The notes under the pieces were generated by a model that was not told the DNA's origin, made no database searches, and saw only the letters and a program-made list of their open reading frames with translations. Below are positions 44,046-56,519 of a stretch of DNA of 64,000 nt, in pieces. The stretch is taken from assembly GCF_000283155.1 (NCBI RefSeq), contig NW_004454178.1, forward strand, positions 7,414,088 through 7,478,087, in the 5' to 3' direction. Within the stretch, counting starts at the first letter, position 1; every line of letters begins with the position of its first letter. The position numbers and the translations under genes are program-made. The stretch is from Ceratotherium simum simum. Its lineage: Eukaryota > Chordata > Mammalia > Perissodactyla > Rhinocerotidae.

Positions 44046-44592
44046 AAAAATTAAAGAGCCAGCATGGATGTTTGTATTTCTTTCTGATGTAAGGACTTCC
44101 TGCTTATTTTTCTGTACATCTCACTTCAGTGTGCAAAGAGGTCTACAGACTCTTTCTGTGGGTCCAGTAAAGGATGCTATTCTGTCAGCTAGGACAAACC
44201 TGCCACAGTTGAGCCTTCTCACATCCTGGCCACTGCAAAGGGGTCTCCCTCTAAGAACTAAATCCCTTGGCTTTCAGTGCCCTGTTCTCTAGGGACTTCA
44301 CGGCCCTGTCAACTCTGAACCCTGTCTGTTGACATTAGCTCTTCCTCAGAAAAGTGGGGAAGCAGAGCTGCTTACCCTCTCTTCCTGCTCCATTTTCCCT
44401 GGGGAGCCTTGTCTAAGGAAGGGCCTGTCTTTCTCTGACATCAGTGCCATGACTTCCTCAAGAATGGGACTCTGGAGAGAGTCTGTGCTCTGCTCTTTTC
44501 TCACCCTCATCCCTCTCTCAAGAGCCAAATTGAATCACAGCATTTTCTTGGCAACCCACTCCATCCTTCTCTAGTTAGAACATAAACCCCAT

Positions 44593-44735
44593 CACTATTC
44601 AAACTGAGGTTCATTAACCCACAGCGTCAGTTTCACCTGGGAGCTTGTTAGAACTGCAAAGTATCAGGACTCAGCCCACATCTGTAGCCAAATCTGCCTT
44701 TTGTAAGATCCCCGTGATTTGAGAAGGATCAGTAT
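44593..44735 (+). mobile_element. MER5A-like hAT MITE
   Basis: 'cactattcaaactgaggttc', 'cagtttcacctgggagcttg', 'ttagaactgcaaagtatcag' and 'gactcagcccacatctgtag' follow the MER5A order. The right end is decayed. Confidence 0.75.
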
Positions 44736-44859
44736 AGCCTGTACCCAATATTAGGAGGCATGCAATGCCATTTTGACTTTCTTCATTCAGAATTTATAGT
44801 AGCTTCAAAAGCATTTCCCAAGTAATAAAGGAAGTTTTGAGGTTATTGTGTGCTTTGAG

Positions 44860-45070
44860 ATTTATGTATTACTATTGCATGTATTCAATAGTTTACATTT
44901 TTCAAAAAGCTTTCAGATTGATTAACTAATGGGAGTGTCATTATAACTCTACGAAACATAGAAGGTAGATGTTATCAGCCCCATTTTCCATATGAGGATC
45001 TGAGGCATGATTAAGTAATCTGAGTCACCTGCTACTGGAATAGATCTGGGACTAGATGCTACGCCTTGGA
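44860..45070 (-). mobile_element. MIR SINE, antisense
   Basis: 'gtcattataactctacgaaa', 'tcagccccattttccatatg' and 'aggatctgaggcatgattaa' match the antisense MIR order, diverged. Confidence 0.65.
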
Positions 45071-45130
45071 AGTCATTTTCCAGCACATTGAAAAGAGCAG
45101 ACTCCTCTCTCCCTCCATCTTTTCCCATAG

Positions 45131-45260
45131 CAGTGTTTCTCAACATGTGGTCCACATCTCATCTGTATCAAAAGTACCTGGGTTAAATAAATAGATTCCT
45201 TTGGCTCCGTCAAGACATAATGGATCCTCTCATGCTCTCTAAGACTTGAGAATCACTTCC
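45131..45260 (+). mobile_element. MER5A-like fragment
   Basis: 'cagtgtttctcaacatgtgg' is the characteristic left end. 'tcaaaagtacctgggttaaa' and 'ttggctccgtcaagacataa' follow in the expected order. Confidence 0.6.
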
Positions 45261-45589
45261 TTGTATTTCTAGAATGGTCAGATTTAAGAGAATTGGATAA
45301 GGGAATTTTAGGTGGATTGGGTTCATATCAGTGGGACTTAAGCCTATGGAAGACTGCAGCAGAATAGGAACATTTTCTTTAAGCCTGCCCAGCAGTTGAG
45401 AATACTGCCAAAGCACTTGGAGAGAGCCACAGAGAGTTGGTTAGGACAGCAAAGGTTGGACAGCCCTTTGGGTGTGGCAGTAAAAAGAAAAGGAACCAGC
45501 TGTGGAAAGAGAAATGATGTGACACTTCTGCAAGTTGAGGAATGAGCAAGAGTTGGGAAATGGAGGGATTAGAGAAATGGTTGTCTGGG

Positions 45590-45755
45590 GAAACTGAATG
45601 AGAGAGAAGCAGAGAAAACATTAGGAGGAAAGGGAAGAAAAGAAAAGAAAGGAAAAGTGGGAGGAGGGCGAGATGGAGAGTGAGGGAATGAGAGGCAAGT
45701 GGGGAGGCATAAAAAAGTGAAAAAGAAAGCAAAGGAAAGGAGAATGGGAAAAATG
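45590..45755. repeat. Purine-rich tract (GA/GGAAA)n
   Basis: The + strand is over 80% A/G with 'aaaagaaaagaaaggaaaag' in the middle. The Phe/Leu/Ser-rich frames on the minus strand derive from this composition. Confidence 0.85.
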
Positions 45756-48202
45756 AAATCTAGAAGTGCTTCCTTTTGCAGCTTATGTGTTCCTTGATCC
45801 ATGGTCTTGGGATCTGGTGATATCTGTCATTGCAATACAAGCTTGAGTTGACAAATGGCACATAAGTGGATCTGTAAAGCTGTAACTCCTGGGCACTGTC
45901 CCTGAAATGTCAGTGGTGACTGGATTCTAGATACAGATTTAAAGGGCCTGGCTTCTTGTAAGTGTTTTATTGAGTCACAGATTATAACAAAACTTGCTCA
46001 TCTTGTACATATCTTAAGAATAATTTATTCTAATAAAATAATAAAAGACAAGTAAAAGGAATGAAAAACATCCAGATTGGAAAGAATGAAAATGTCTTCA
46101 TTTGCAGATAATATGATCAGGTATGTAGAAAATCCTAAGCAATCTATAAAATAGCTACCAGAACTAATAAGTAAATTTACCAATTTAGAAGACAAGGTCA
46201 ATATTAAAAAATCACTGTATTTCTACTTAATAGCAATGAACATTTGTGCAATGAGACTTAAAGAGAAAACAAAACATCCAATAAAATATTTAGGAACAAA
46301 CCTTACAGAGATCTGTATAATGAAAATTAAAAAAAAAATTGCTAAGAGATATTCAAGAAAATCAAAGTTAATGAAAAGACATTATATCCATGAATTAATG
46401 TAACACAATTCTTTTAAGATATAAATTCTTGCCAAATTCATCTATAGCTTGATTTTAATCCCAACCCACATTCCAGTAATCTGTTTTTGTGGACATCAAG
46501 AAGCTGGCTCTAAAATTTATATTCAAAGGCAAAGTATCTAGAACAGCCAAAACAATTCTGAGGAAGAAGTAGAAAAAATTGGAGAATTTATGTTACTTTA
46601 TTTTAAGACTTACCATAAAGCTACAGTATTCAAGACAGCGTAGTATTGGCACGAATACAGACATAGATTGATGGAACAGGATTGGTGAGCCCAGAAATTA
46701 TCCCATACATATGAAGTCAGTGGATTTTCAAAGAAGATGCTGAGGGAATTCAATGGAGAAAGGATAGTCTTTTTAGCAACTGATGCTGACATTGTTGGAT
46801 ACCTTCATAGAAAAAAATGACCGTTGACCATTCCTTCATACCATACACAAACATTAACTTGAAATGGATTGTGAAGCTAAATGTAAAAAATAAAACTTAT
46901 ACAAGTTCTATAAAAAAACAGAGGAGAAAAAATTTTGCAACTGTGGGATACAAAAAAAAATTTAGATAAGACACAAAAAGCAAGAACAGTAAAAGACAAT
47001 TAATGAACCAAAATTAAAATAGTCTTTTGAAAGAAATGATTAGAAAATACAAAGGCGAGCCAGAAACTGGGAGAAAATATTTACAATACATATATATTTC
47101 AAGGGACTGATATTCTGAATACAGAATGAATTCTTATAAATCAATGACAATAAGAAAACAGCCAAATTAAAAAAATTGACAAAAGATTTGAACAAATACC
47201 TCACCAGAGAAGATTGATTGCAGATAGCAAATAAGCACATGAAAAGATGATCAACATCATCTGTTGTTAAGGATATACAAATTTAAATAATGAGATACCA
47301 CTGCACAATTATTAGGCTAAGATCAAAAAACCTGAAAATACGAATTGCTGGTAAGGATGTCGAGCAACAGAGAGAACAGCATTCATTGCTGGTAGGAATG
47401 CAAAGTTCTAGAATAACTTTGGAAGACAGTTTGGCACTTTCTAATTAGGTTAAACATAGCCTTATACAATCAAGCGACTGCATTGCTAGGAATTTACTCC
47501 AGTGATTTGAAAACTTATGTTCACATAAAAACCTCCATGAGAATGTTTGTAGCAGCTTTTTCATAACTGGCAAAAGCTGCAACAGCCAAGATGTCCTTCA
47601 ATAGTTGAGTGGATAAACAAACTGAAGTACATTCATACAATGGACTGATAATTCATAGATTGATAATTCATTCCGCAACAACACGGATACATTTTAAAAT
47701 GTGTATTGCTAAGGGAAAGAAGCCAGCCTTCAAAGGCTAAACTGTATGATTTCATTTATATAATTTTCTATGAAAGACAAAACTATAGAGATGAGAAATG
47801 AACCAGTGGTTGCCAAGGGTTTGGGGTGGATGTTGAATAGATGAAGTACAGGGGATTTTTCTAGGGCAGTAAAACCATTCTGTATGATACTGTAGTTGTG
47901 GATTCCTGACACTATGCATTTATCAAACCACATAGAACTTTAGAGCACCAAGAGTAAACCTTAATGTATGCAAAATAAAGAAATTCAGTTAGGAGATCAG
48001 GAGATCCCAGGATGAAAGGCAGACAGTGAAAAAAGAATCGAACTGTATTATGTATGTATGACATGACCTCACTGAAGGGACTGGAGAGAAAAGGCGATGG
48101 CGTAAGCAACTTTGGAAATGAATGTAGACTCTAAGACTAAAGACGAGTGAATGCAATTATATGCAATTATGAAGCACAGTAGTCTAGTTGGTAAAGTTGT
48201 TT

Positions 48203-48266
48203 ATCCATTCACCTACTGAAGGACATCTTGGCTGTTTTAGCTTTTGGCAATTACATAAGCACCATT
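48203..48266 (-). mobile_element. 64-bp inverted L1 fragment with 21-bp direct repeat
   Basis: The insert ('gaaggacatcttggctgttt' in its centre) is the reverse complement of L1 sequence present in sense at about 47565-47620. It is flanked by an exact 21-bp direct repeat at 48182-48202 and 48267-48287, beginning 'gtctagttgg'. It interrupts the L1ME 3' UTR. Confidence 0.85.
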
Positions 48267-48489
48267 GTCTAGTTGGTAAAGTTGTTTCCCTTGGGTATGT
48301 GGATTAGTAATTTTGAAACCACTCTACATGGACACTGGGATTAAACAAACAAGTAGGTGGATGGAGGATGGTGAGAGTCAGGTTTCTCACTGTTGGAGTG
48401 GCAGGCTACAGTTAAGTAAAAGGTTTAAATGAACATTGTGGTATTGGATGAGTTGGTGCCATCAACATGAACTCATGTTTAGATTCATA

Positions 48490-48570
48490 TAGATGCAGAT
48501 ATATGTACTTATATGTAATTATATATATCTAGATATTTATAGATATAGATATAATTATAGATATTTGTGT
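48490..48570. repeat. AT/GATA-rich low-complexity tract
   Basis: 'tatatatctagatatttata' and 'gatatagatataattata' form a low-complexity tract within the L1 3' UTR. Confidence 0.85.
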
Positions 48571-49547
48571 AAACACATTTGAGTATACAAACGTGTATTT
48601 CCCAGCTCTGTCCACTGAGAGGACCTAGAAACAGTGACACCCAAGCAACAATGAGCACACCCAACACCCAGATTTGAGTTTCTAATAAATAAAACCAGGG
48701 CTTCTTGGAGAAATGGCTGATTGTAGAGCAGGAGCAGGCAAGATACAAGAAGAGCCCGGAGCATCTTGTAATGTCAGAAAATGAGGTTTTAATGAAAAAA
48801 ACCAAAAAACCAATGGGGGTATATCAAAGGGACACAAGGGCCCACTGAAAAAGCCCCTAATGTCCAAAGCTGGAACAATTTGAACATAAAATAAATGAAG
48901 TAGAATTGGATTATAAGCCAAGCTATAAGATAAATATCCACAAGTCTCTACTGTAAATAAACGATTGAAAAGATAAATAAACGAGGAGAACAGACAAATC
49001 TCTCATGCATAAGAATTCCAAATAATTTACTTAGATACTCTCCGTGGGATCAAGAAATAGAGCATAACTCCCCACCCTGCACATGGTGGTATCCTTCTAA
49101 AGGGTACAGTATGAGAATGGGGAAAAAGGAGAAACAGTATGATGGAGAAACCTGACAAACATTACATCAGCTAGGTAATCAAGACTAACATCAATAGTGA
49201 CGCCATGTTAGTAGTGTGTACCATTGCTATGATGTGATGAGAATAGCACTTTACCTTTGTGGTCTTCCTTCCTAAAGTCCATAACCCCAGTCCAACAATG
49301 GAAAAACATCAGACAAACTCAAATTGAAGGGCATTCTATAAAATACCTCACTATTACTCCTCAAAACTGTTGACATCATCAACAACAAGGAAAGCCTGAG
49401 AAACTTTCATGGTCTAGAGGAGACTAAGGAGACATGAAGACTAAATGTAATGTAGTATCTTTGATGAGATTCTGGACCAGGTAGAGGACATACTCTCTTT
49501 CAACTTTCTTGCAAATCTAAAACTATTCTAATATTAAAAAATTTGTT

Positions 49548-50358
49548 TTAAAAACAGGCAAATGATTTGAACAGACACTTTGCAAAAGAAGTATACGAAT
49601 GACCAAGAAGCATATGAGGATGCTCAACACCACTAAGCATTAGAGAAATGAATATAAAATCCACAATGAGATACCACTTGTAAAGAGATGCATACTCATT
49701 AGAATGGGTAAAATGAAAAAAACTGTCAACACCAAGTGTCCGTGAGGGTGTGGAGTACCTGGAACTCTCATACATTGCTAGCATGAATGTAAAATAGTAC
49801 AACCATTATAAAAATAGTTTGACAGTTTCTTCTAAAGTTAAACATACACTTATCCTATGCCCTTGCAATTGCATTCTTAGATATTTATCCAAGAGAAATA
49901 AAAACTTTTGACCACACAAAGATTTTTACGTGCATATTCATGGAAAACTTGATCATTAATAAGCCCAAACTGGAAAGAACCCAAATGTCAGCTAATGGTT
50001 GAAAGGATCATTAAACTATTGTATATCCGTATGGTGGAATACTACTCAGAGACAAAGAAGAACAAAATACTGACACATAAAACAATGGGTGAATTTCAAA
50101 ATCATTATTCTAAGCAAAAATGTGCATACTGTAATGATTCTATTGATATGAAATTCTAGAAAAGACAAAAGTAATCTTCAGGTTGTTGAGGTGATTTTGT
50201 GTGTGTGCACGTGTATGTTGTTTGTATGTATGTATATATACAGACGTATATACGCACATGCATATACTTATCAGTCAAAACTTGTCAATTTGTACACTTA
50301 TAATGGATGCATTTAATTGTATGTAAGTTATACGTAAAGTCAACTTAAAATAAAAAAA
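49548..50358 (+). mobile_element. L1M 3' end, sense, second copy
   Basis: Begins inside ORF2 ('atttgaacagacactttgca'), then 'ccacaatgagataccacttg', 'ggaatactactcagagacaa', and ends 'tatgtaagttatacgtaaag' plus an A-rich tail. It abuts the preceding L1 directly. A GT/TA tract lies at about 50198-50260. Confidence 0.88.
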
Positions 50359-50664
50359 TGGAGTTCTCCTGTTAAGAAAGGAATTTCTGGTTTAAGAGAT
50401 ATAGAGAGTTAACATGTCTGGCTGGAATTAGACCATCTCCAGAATGTACAACGTGTGATTTTTATATCTTTGCTTGTATTTTGTATTGCTCTTCTTACCT
50501 GGAACTCTCTCCCTTCTTCTTTCCACATGTCTGAAGCAAAGAATGTGCATCCTTCCTCAACCACCCCGTGTGCTGCTGTGTTCTCATTTCTCTGAACTCC
50601 TCCTGTGGTCAGGGTACAAGAAGAGGAATAGCTTGGCACCCTGCATCCTTTCACCAATGTTCAT

Positions 50665-51060
50665 GCAATGCCTACCATGGGCCTGGCACCCTACTAGGTG
50701 CTAGGGAATCAAAGAGGCACAAGAGGCCCCCTGCAGATAAAGAGCTCACAGTCTAGAAAGAGGCAGCCACGTGTAATGCAGTGTGATTAGTGCTGTACAA
50801 GAAGCATGAGTCAAGTTCAAGGGGCCCAGAGGAAATAACAACTAACTCTCTCTGCCAACGAGTGTATTAATACTTTTACAGATTGGGGAGCATTTGAGCT
50901 AGATCTCAAGGATAAGAAGTCTTGCCAGCGCGAGGAGAGGGTAGTTGGGGGAGGACATTCCAGGAAGAGTAAACACATGGGTAAAAACCCAAAGCCTAGC
51001 CACAGAAGAGCACGATGTGTGACATATGGCTGGAGTGTGGGCTGGGTGGATAGAAACCAG
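50665..51060 (-). mobile_element. L2 LINE 3' region, antisense
   Basis: 'gcctggcaccctactaggtg', 'ataaagagctcacagtctag', 'gagcatttgagctagatctc', 'ggacattccaggaagagtaa' give a long antisense L2 order. Confidence 0.82.
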
Positions 51061-51149
51061 GAACGAGAGATGATGCTGGAGAGCAAAAGTGGGGTCAGAT
51101 TATCTAGGACAATGCCAAAGAGTTGGGAATAACATGAGAAATGGACCTG

Positions 51150-51225
51150 AAGAAAGTGCTTAGTATGGTGCCATGCAAAGGAAGTGCTCAAGAAACAGTA
51201 GCCATTACCACCAATGTTAACGCAT
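51150..51225 (+). mobile_element. MIR 3' end fragment
   Basis: 'aaagtgcttagtatggtgcc' and 'aaggaagtgctcaagaaaca' fit the MIR 3' end. Confidence 0.5.
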
Positions 51226-51539
51226 TGTCATTATTTAACAAAGGTTTTTGAAGCCCACTTTGGCTTATGTGTGGGTTGAGGGAAACTTCAAAAAAATAAA
51301 AACTTTTGCTCCATGTCTCTTGAGAAAAGAAGCAGCAATCCCAGACAAGGGAGGGAAGCCCTTCTAATTTTCAGTCATGTGCGGGCCAAGGAATGTGAAG
51401 GTTCTGCAGAGAACAAGAAGTGTGTCGTACTCAGGGCTCAATCCCTCAGCCTGGGTAGGAGGAAGATGAATGAGGACCATGGGCCTCGGGAGGAGGGAGT
51501 GGGGAAACACACTTGTTGGCTGTATGTGTATTATATATG

Positions 51540-51850
51540 TTAAATTAAACTTTTCATAAATAATGATAGATAATATAGATAATGTAGATTCACAGGCAAT
51601 GGTAAGAAATAATACAGAGACACCACTTACACCCTTTACTTGGTGTCCCCCAATGAAGCCACCTTGCAAAACTTGTATAGTATCGCAACCAGGCTATTGA
51701 CATCAATAGAGCCAAGACACAGAACATGTCATTCCCACAAGATCCCTCATGTTGCCCTTTTATAGCCACATCCTCTTGCCTCTCATCCCCATCCCTCAAA
51801 AAACTGGAAACAACCCAGATGTCCTTCAACTGGTGAGTGCTTAAGAAGAC
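51540..51850. repeat. L1M-related fragments
   Basis: 'gtaagaaataatacagagac', 'ccttgcaaaacttgtatagt', 'gcaaccaggctattgacatc' belong to a common L1M-type sequence. 'actggaaacaacccagatgt' at the right end is a sense L1 ORF2-3' phrase, so two pieces may be joined. Confidence 0.55.
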
Positions 51851-52154
51851 TTGTTCACCTTTAAAGAGATGGGACCTAGAGCTATACGGAGAGGATCCTG
51901 AGGGCTCTGAGGCACATGTGGGAAGTTGAGAGTCCTTGCTCCTCAGTGATGGGTTTGTTCCAGCACTGTTCTACCCCACTGCAGTGGAGAGGCCTGTGAT
52001 TGGGAGACAGAGCAGCAGATGTGGCAGGAATGTCAAGTTAGAGTTACCTATGGTCGCTTGTTCCCTACAATCTGGCCCCTCTTCTGGCCACCTCTGCTTT
52101 CCCCTTCATGGCCTTCTGGAAGGATAGTTGGGCCTTCAGAGAAGTAGCTTGAGA

Positions 52155-52370
52155 GGTGACTTAACATTTATTGAATACTTGAATGTCTCAGGTGCCAACC
52201 AGGGATTTTACATGGAGAATCTTTTAGTTTCCCTAATGTTATTATCCCCTGAGGTTCGAGAAGTTAAGTCACTTACCCAAGGAAACACAGCTGTTAAATC
52301 AGGCTAGGTTCCGAACCCAAGGATGTTAAATTTTAGACCTGTGCTCTTGCCATTATACCATGTAGTCTCA
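52155..52370 (-). mobile_element. MIR SINE, antisense
   Basis: 'cttaacatttattgaatact', 'gttattatcccctgaggttc', 'gtcacttacccaaggaaaca', 'ttccgaacccaaggatgtta' and 'ctgtgctcttgccattatac' give the complete antisense order. Confidence 0.88.
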
Positions 52371-52784
52371 AATTATAGCATCACTACACAAGAAAAGCCA
52401 TTCAAGTGCTATAACATGCTTCTTAAGAGAGAGATGGAGAGTAGAGAGAAAGGTAATTCTAAAGATGATGCTAAATGCTGGACATTTTGCTCTTGGTGAG
52501 CCATGAGACAGACTCAAGGGCCCGGAAGGAGGGCCTATGAGCCACTGAGTTTTTAACAACGTAACCAAGAGTCAAGACGTGGGCAGAAAGTAGGATCCCT
52601 TTGAAATTCACTATCTTCGGAAAGCTTTTCCAGCCTCTAGCTACTCTTCCACTCCAGCTTTCTTACTTCTTTTTTCTTTTCGGCTTATTTGGTTTGGCCT
52701 CTTTGCCCACGTCTCTCTCAACCAAAGACAGAGGATCCAGTGCAGGAGGCAGACAGGGCTTCAACTTAATGCCATTTGCTGTGT

Positions 52785-52935
52785 GAGTTTTGGCAAATTG
52801 TTTTATTGCTTAATTTCTGGGGATTATATTATATTATGTTATGCTGTGTTATATTACAATCTTCTTCATGGTTTTATTATGAATATTAATGAGATAACGC
52901 ATGTCAGATTTCTAGTAGGTTTCCTGGCATATCGC
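52785..52935 (+). mobile_element. MIR SINE, sense, with short ATATT repeat
   Basis: 'gagttttggcaaattgtttt', 'aatgagataacgcatgtcag' and 'gtttcctggcatatcgc' fit the sense MIR. An internal 'atattatattatgttatg' tract lies at ~52828. Confidence 0.55.
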
Positions 52936-53299
52936 AAAGACCAATAGATTACATATATACTGTCTACGTAACCTTTTTGAACCCAGACTTTTGTCTCTTC
53001 TGCCTCCTACCGTGCCATAACTTTATTCTTTTTGAAATGTTACTTGTGGCCCATTTCTTCCAGAAATATTTGCCAGAGGAATCCAGCCCATTAAACAAGG
53101 AGCTGATGTTTTTTTTTTTTTTCGCGCAAATTTGCTTTCAGCATACTCTTCTGATCGTATGATGCTAGCTGCTTATATGCTCATCTCTCCCCTCTACCTA
53201 CAAGCGGCGAGAGGCAAGCTGAACTAATGTTGGGAAGAATGCGGTTTCTACTCCTCCTTAGCTACGTCACTACCGCCAAATTGATTTCACTTTTTTTTT

Positions 53300-53450
53300 C
53301 ACGTTAGTATCTTCAGCTATTAAATGGAAATAATAAGTCCTCTCCCACCTACTTCACAGGGTTGTCATAAAAGCCCAATAAGATATGCTGTGTAAAATAT
53401 TTAGAAAACCTCAGAATGCCCTATGAATATAAGGCATTGTTATTCAAAAA
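53300..53450 (+). mobile_element. MIR SINE 3' half, sense
   Basis: 'tcttcagctattaaatggaa', 'cttcacagggttgtcataaa' and 'gcccaataagatatgctgtg' match the 3' half of MIR. Confidence 0.75.
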
Positions 53451-53479
53451 CAGAGCCTCTTAAGAGCTCTAATTTTTAG

Positions 53480-53945
53480 CTCTGTGATCAGTTGACTTTT
53501 GATGTGGAGCAAACAACCACAAATTCTCAGTGGCATGCAACAATAAACATTTATTTCTCACACATCTGTGGAGTTCAGCTGATGCGGGCTGGTCTCCCTC
53601 CTGCGTCTGGGGGGTGGATGGAGTTTGGCTCGCCATGCTGTGCCTGGCTGAGTCAATTTAGTTCCACATGTTTCTCATCCTCCTCCCGGGATTAGTGGAT
53701 GAACCCAAGTGTGTCTTTCTCAGGGTGATGGCGGAAGCATGAGAAAGCAAATGAAAACACTCACGGCTTCTTGAGGCCTTGGCTTGGAACCGGCACACTG
53801 TCACTTCTATTGGCCAAGCAGGTCACATGGCTGAACTCCGAGGTAGGGATTATGCACCACCCGTGGTGGGAGGATTTTTCGAAGTTTCATGAGAAAGGTC
53901 ACAGATCAGGGAAGGGTGACAATTGGGGACATTCATGCAAATCTG
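53480..53945 (-). mobile_element. MLT1-like MaLR LTR, antisense
   Basis: 'caataaacatttatttctca', 'gtggagttcagctgatgcgg', 'gaggccttggcttggaaccg', 'gcacactgtcacttctattg' and 'gccaagcaggtcacatggct' follow the antisense MLT1 order. A solo LTR with no internal sequence. Confidence 0.7.
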
Positions 53946-55267
53946 CTACACTGTGTTTCTTACCCAGTGCTGGGACAGAATTCTCTGGAGACCCAGCGGA
54001 GCCTCAGTGTTCTTGGAAAGAAGGATTCTCGGCTCAGGTAGAGAGGCAGAGCTCATCCCCTCTGTCATGGCTGATTGGTTCAAGGACTCAAGGGAAGACT
54101 TCTTAGGGTGAGGTGGTGAGGAACATGAAGTGACCATCGTGACGTTTGGTCTCTGCTTCTAGTCCTACCCATTGCTTTTTTGTATGGACTTAGATCCATT
54201 CTTTTCTTTCCCAAGATTGTTGCTTTCACAACAGTGGAAAAATGTTCATGATATCTTCCTCCCCTTTCTTCCCAGAATTCCTTTAGATTTCTGTCAGTTC
54301 CTTAGGAATTGGAAGAGCAAAACATATAATGCACGACCACGGGGCTCTTGTCTGAGACCATCTCCACTCTCAAGTCACCTTCGCCCCTACACACAAGTTT
54401 TCCTTAGAGCCAGTTTTGTTCCTGAGGATACCAGATCCCCATCAACAGACGACTGAAGCCGCTGAACAATCTTATTGTTCCCAGCAATAAGATTTTGCCT
54501 GGAGGGTTTCTTTGTAAATGACTCCAGAGGACTGAGTGAAATATCTCAGAGCCAGAAATCCTGGGTTAGAAAGTTTCAAAGCAGAACAGCCTCTTCAAAG
54601 GGAGATGAAGACGAGGGCGAGAGAAAGGGAGTGCTTAATGGGCCCGTTCCAGGGCTCCAGATGTTCCTTCAAAAGGAATCTCCCAAATTATCTGAGCCAG
54701 AATTACGAAGTGAGTGAGAAAGAAAATGAGCTATGGTATCTTTGATTGGGGCCACGTGAATTTATTGCAAGTGGTTGTCAGGGAGAATCGAGAGGTGGGG
54801 GAGCTCACACATGTGTATAAACACACGCACACAAAAGTGAATAGCTCACTGGTGGTACGGTTAAATGCTTTTCTTTTTGCCCCCCAAAATTAAATCCAGG
54901 GTCTGGAGTCCTGCCCTTTAGGCTATCATCTTGTTTGTTTTTTTCTTTTTTTAATTTAAACAACTACTTTTCAAAGAGAGAAAAATATCATAGAGTAGCT
55001 ACTGACTTGCACTGGACTTAAACTTTCCCAGGAAGAATGTGTTCAGAGTTGTGAGTCTGGGAACTCAGAAACGTGTGCAAGATCCCCAGGAATGAGGAAA
55101 TAATAATCCTGTTAGGGTTGCAGTGAAGTACCTAAAAGGATGCTCAAATCTTCAGCTAGTCTTAACTTTCCTGGGAGTTTCAAGATTGGAGAAACAACTC
55201 TACTTCCAACTTGGGACCAAACATTCTACATCTGGAGGAGTCAGATGGTTCAATGCTTTCTTTCCCA
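53946..55267. other. Unique sequence, no recognised feature
   Basis: No gene or named repeat. The 94-codon frame at 54172-54456 and the overlapping frames at 54475-54745 lack any recognisable domain. Confidence 0.45.
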
Positions 55268-55650
55268 CCCAGAATCATTCATTCATTTGTTACATATTTA
55301 GTGAGAACATGCTACCTACTAGGCACATGGTGCTGGGGTACTGTGGTCAGATGTGAACAAAACAAATGTGGTCTCTATCCTTCTGGAATTTATAGTTGGG
55401 GGCACACAAAAATTAATTAAGTTTAACTTGATGTAAGTGCCATGAAAGAAAGAAACAAAATTCAGCAGGGACCTCTTCATGTAGAGTGGTCAAGGAAGGC
55501 TTCTTAGAGAAGGTGACATTTAAGCTACATATGCAGAGACCCAAACACTGAGAAGGAGCTGGTCATGTGAACATAAGAGATGAGGGATGCAGGGATATTC
55601 TAGGCAGAGAGAATCACAGTAAGAAGCCTTCAAACAGTGATAGAATATGA
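55268..55650 (-). mobile_element. L2 LINE 3' region, antisense
   Basis: 'cattcattcatttgttacat', 'ctactaggcacatggtgctg', 'tctatccttctggaatttat', 'gagaaggtgacatttaagct', 'agggatattctaggcagaga' give a long antisense L2. Confidence 0.85.
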
Positions 55651-56519
55651 TTTACTCCCAACCACAGCCTATTCTCCAGACAGCACTCACAGAGATCTTT
55701 AAAAAAATGTAATATAAAAGTAGAAAGCAGAGAATCCAGTAGTACAGATAATAATACAATGACTTAGGTGATGACTGGGGAGATTGAAAGAATAAAATGA
55801 ATTTTGGAGATTTATTTTGGTGGTAGAATCAGTAGTACTTGATGTTGGATTGCATAAGGCACTGGACCAAGTGGGTGGGAGTGCTCCTGGGAAGGCAGAA
55901 GGATAAATTCAAGAAAAATCCAGGGTTTCTGACTTGAGACTTTGGCTGGATGGTCTATAGTCTTCTACTGTAAGAACCTGCTCTTTTGTTGAAAATACTA
56001 ATCAAGAAATTGGGGGCTTTGTATAAATCTCTGGACTCTGAATAATTTTAGACCTTGACTCTGAACCTGAGGGTCTAAGGAATTTCTACTTCTCCCTCGG
56101 AAGCAGAGGATGTTTTGGCTTGCAGCAGAGGAGGCTAAGGGATGATTTAGCCAAGGTTTTGGTTAGCTCTCTCAGCTTTACTGGAAGTGGGTATGAGAAC
56201 TTAATACACATACCCCAGGAAGTATCCATGACTACTTCTAGTTTTGATGGCAGGGTCAGCTGAATCAGCTTAGTCCCATGAGCATAGTTCTTTTCCAACT
56301 CCCTTGATGAAAGTAGAAGAGGGTTTGAATAAACATAAGCAAGAAGTTCAGTTAAACACCAAAAGAACTTCCAAACCATATGTGTCATGGACTCTTACTC
56401 TACATGAGACAAAGGTGAGCCTGAATAAAATAACTGAGGAGTGGACTTAGATAGAAATGAGAGGATAGTAAAGACGACTTGTCATAAAATATAGTGAACA
56501 AAGTCCAATACCACACTAA
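55651..56519. other. Mostly unique sequence
   Basis: The L2 similarity may continue weakly to about 55880. Otherwise nothing recognised. Confidence 0.4.

Larger units (their letters stand above)
45955..49545 (+). mobile_element. L1ME-type LINE, 3' part with full 3' UTR
   Basis: Sense L1 relic. It starts in the reverse-transcriptase domain: at 46101-46112 'tttgcagataat' is the FADD box with its second Asp changed to Asn. The ORF2 3' region follows, e.g. 'aaacaaactgaagtacattc' (~47617). A long 3' UTR then has 'aatagagcataactccccac' (~49056), 'gagaaacctgacaaacatta' (~49145) and 'ggagacatgaagactaaatg' (~49428), ending in 'ctattctaatattaaaaaat'. Frames are broken throughout. A 64-bp inverted insertion lies at 48203-48266. 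Confidence 0.9.

Noticed and set aside
45379..45802. Phe/Leu/Ser-rich minus-strand frames resembling membrane proteins
   Set aside because: They are the complement of a GA-rich tract. The apparent hydrophobic segments are composition artefacts.
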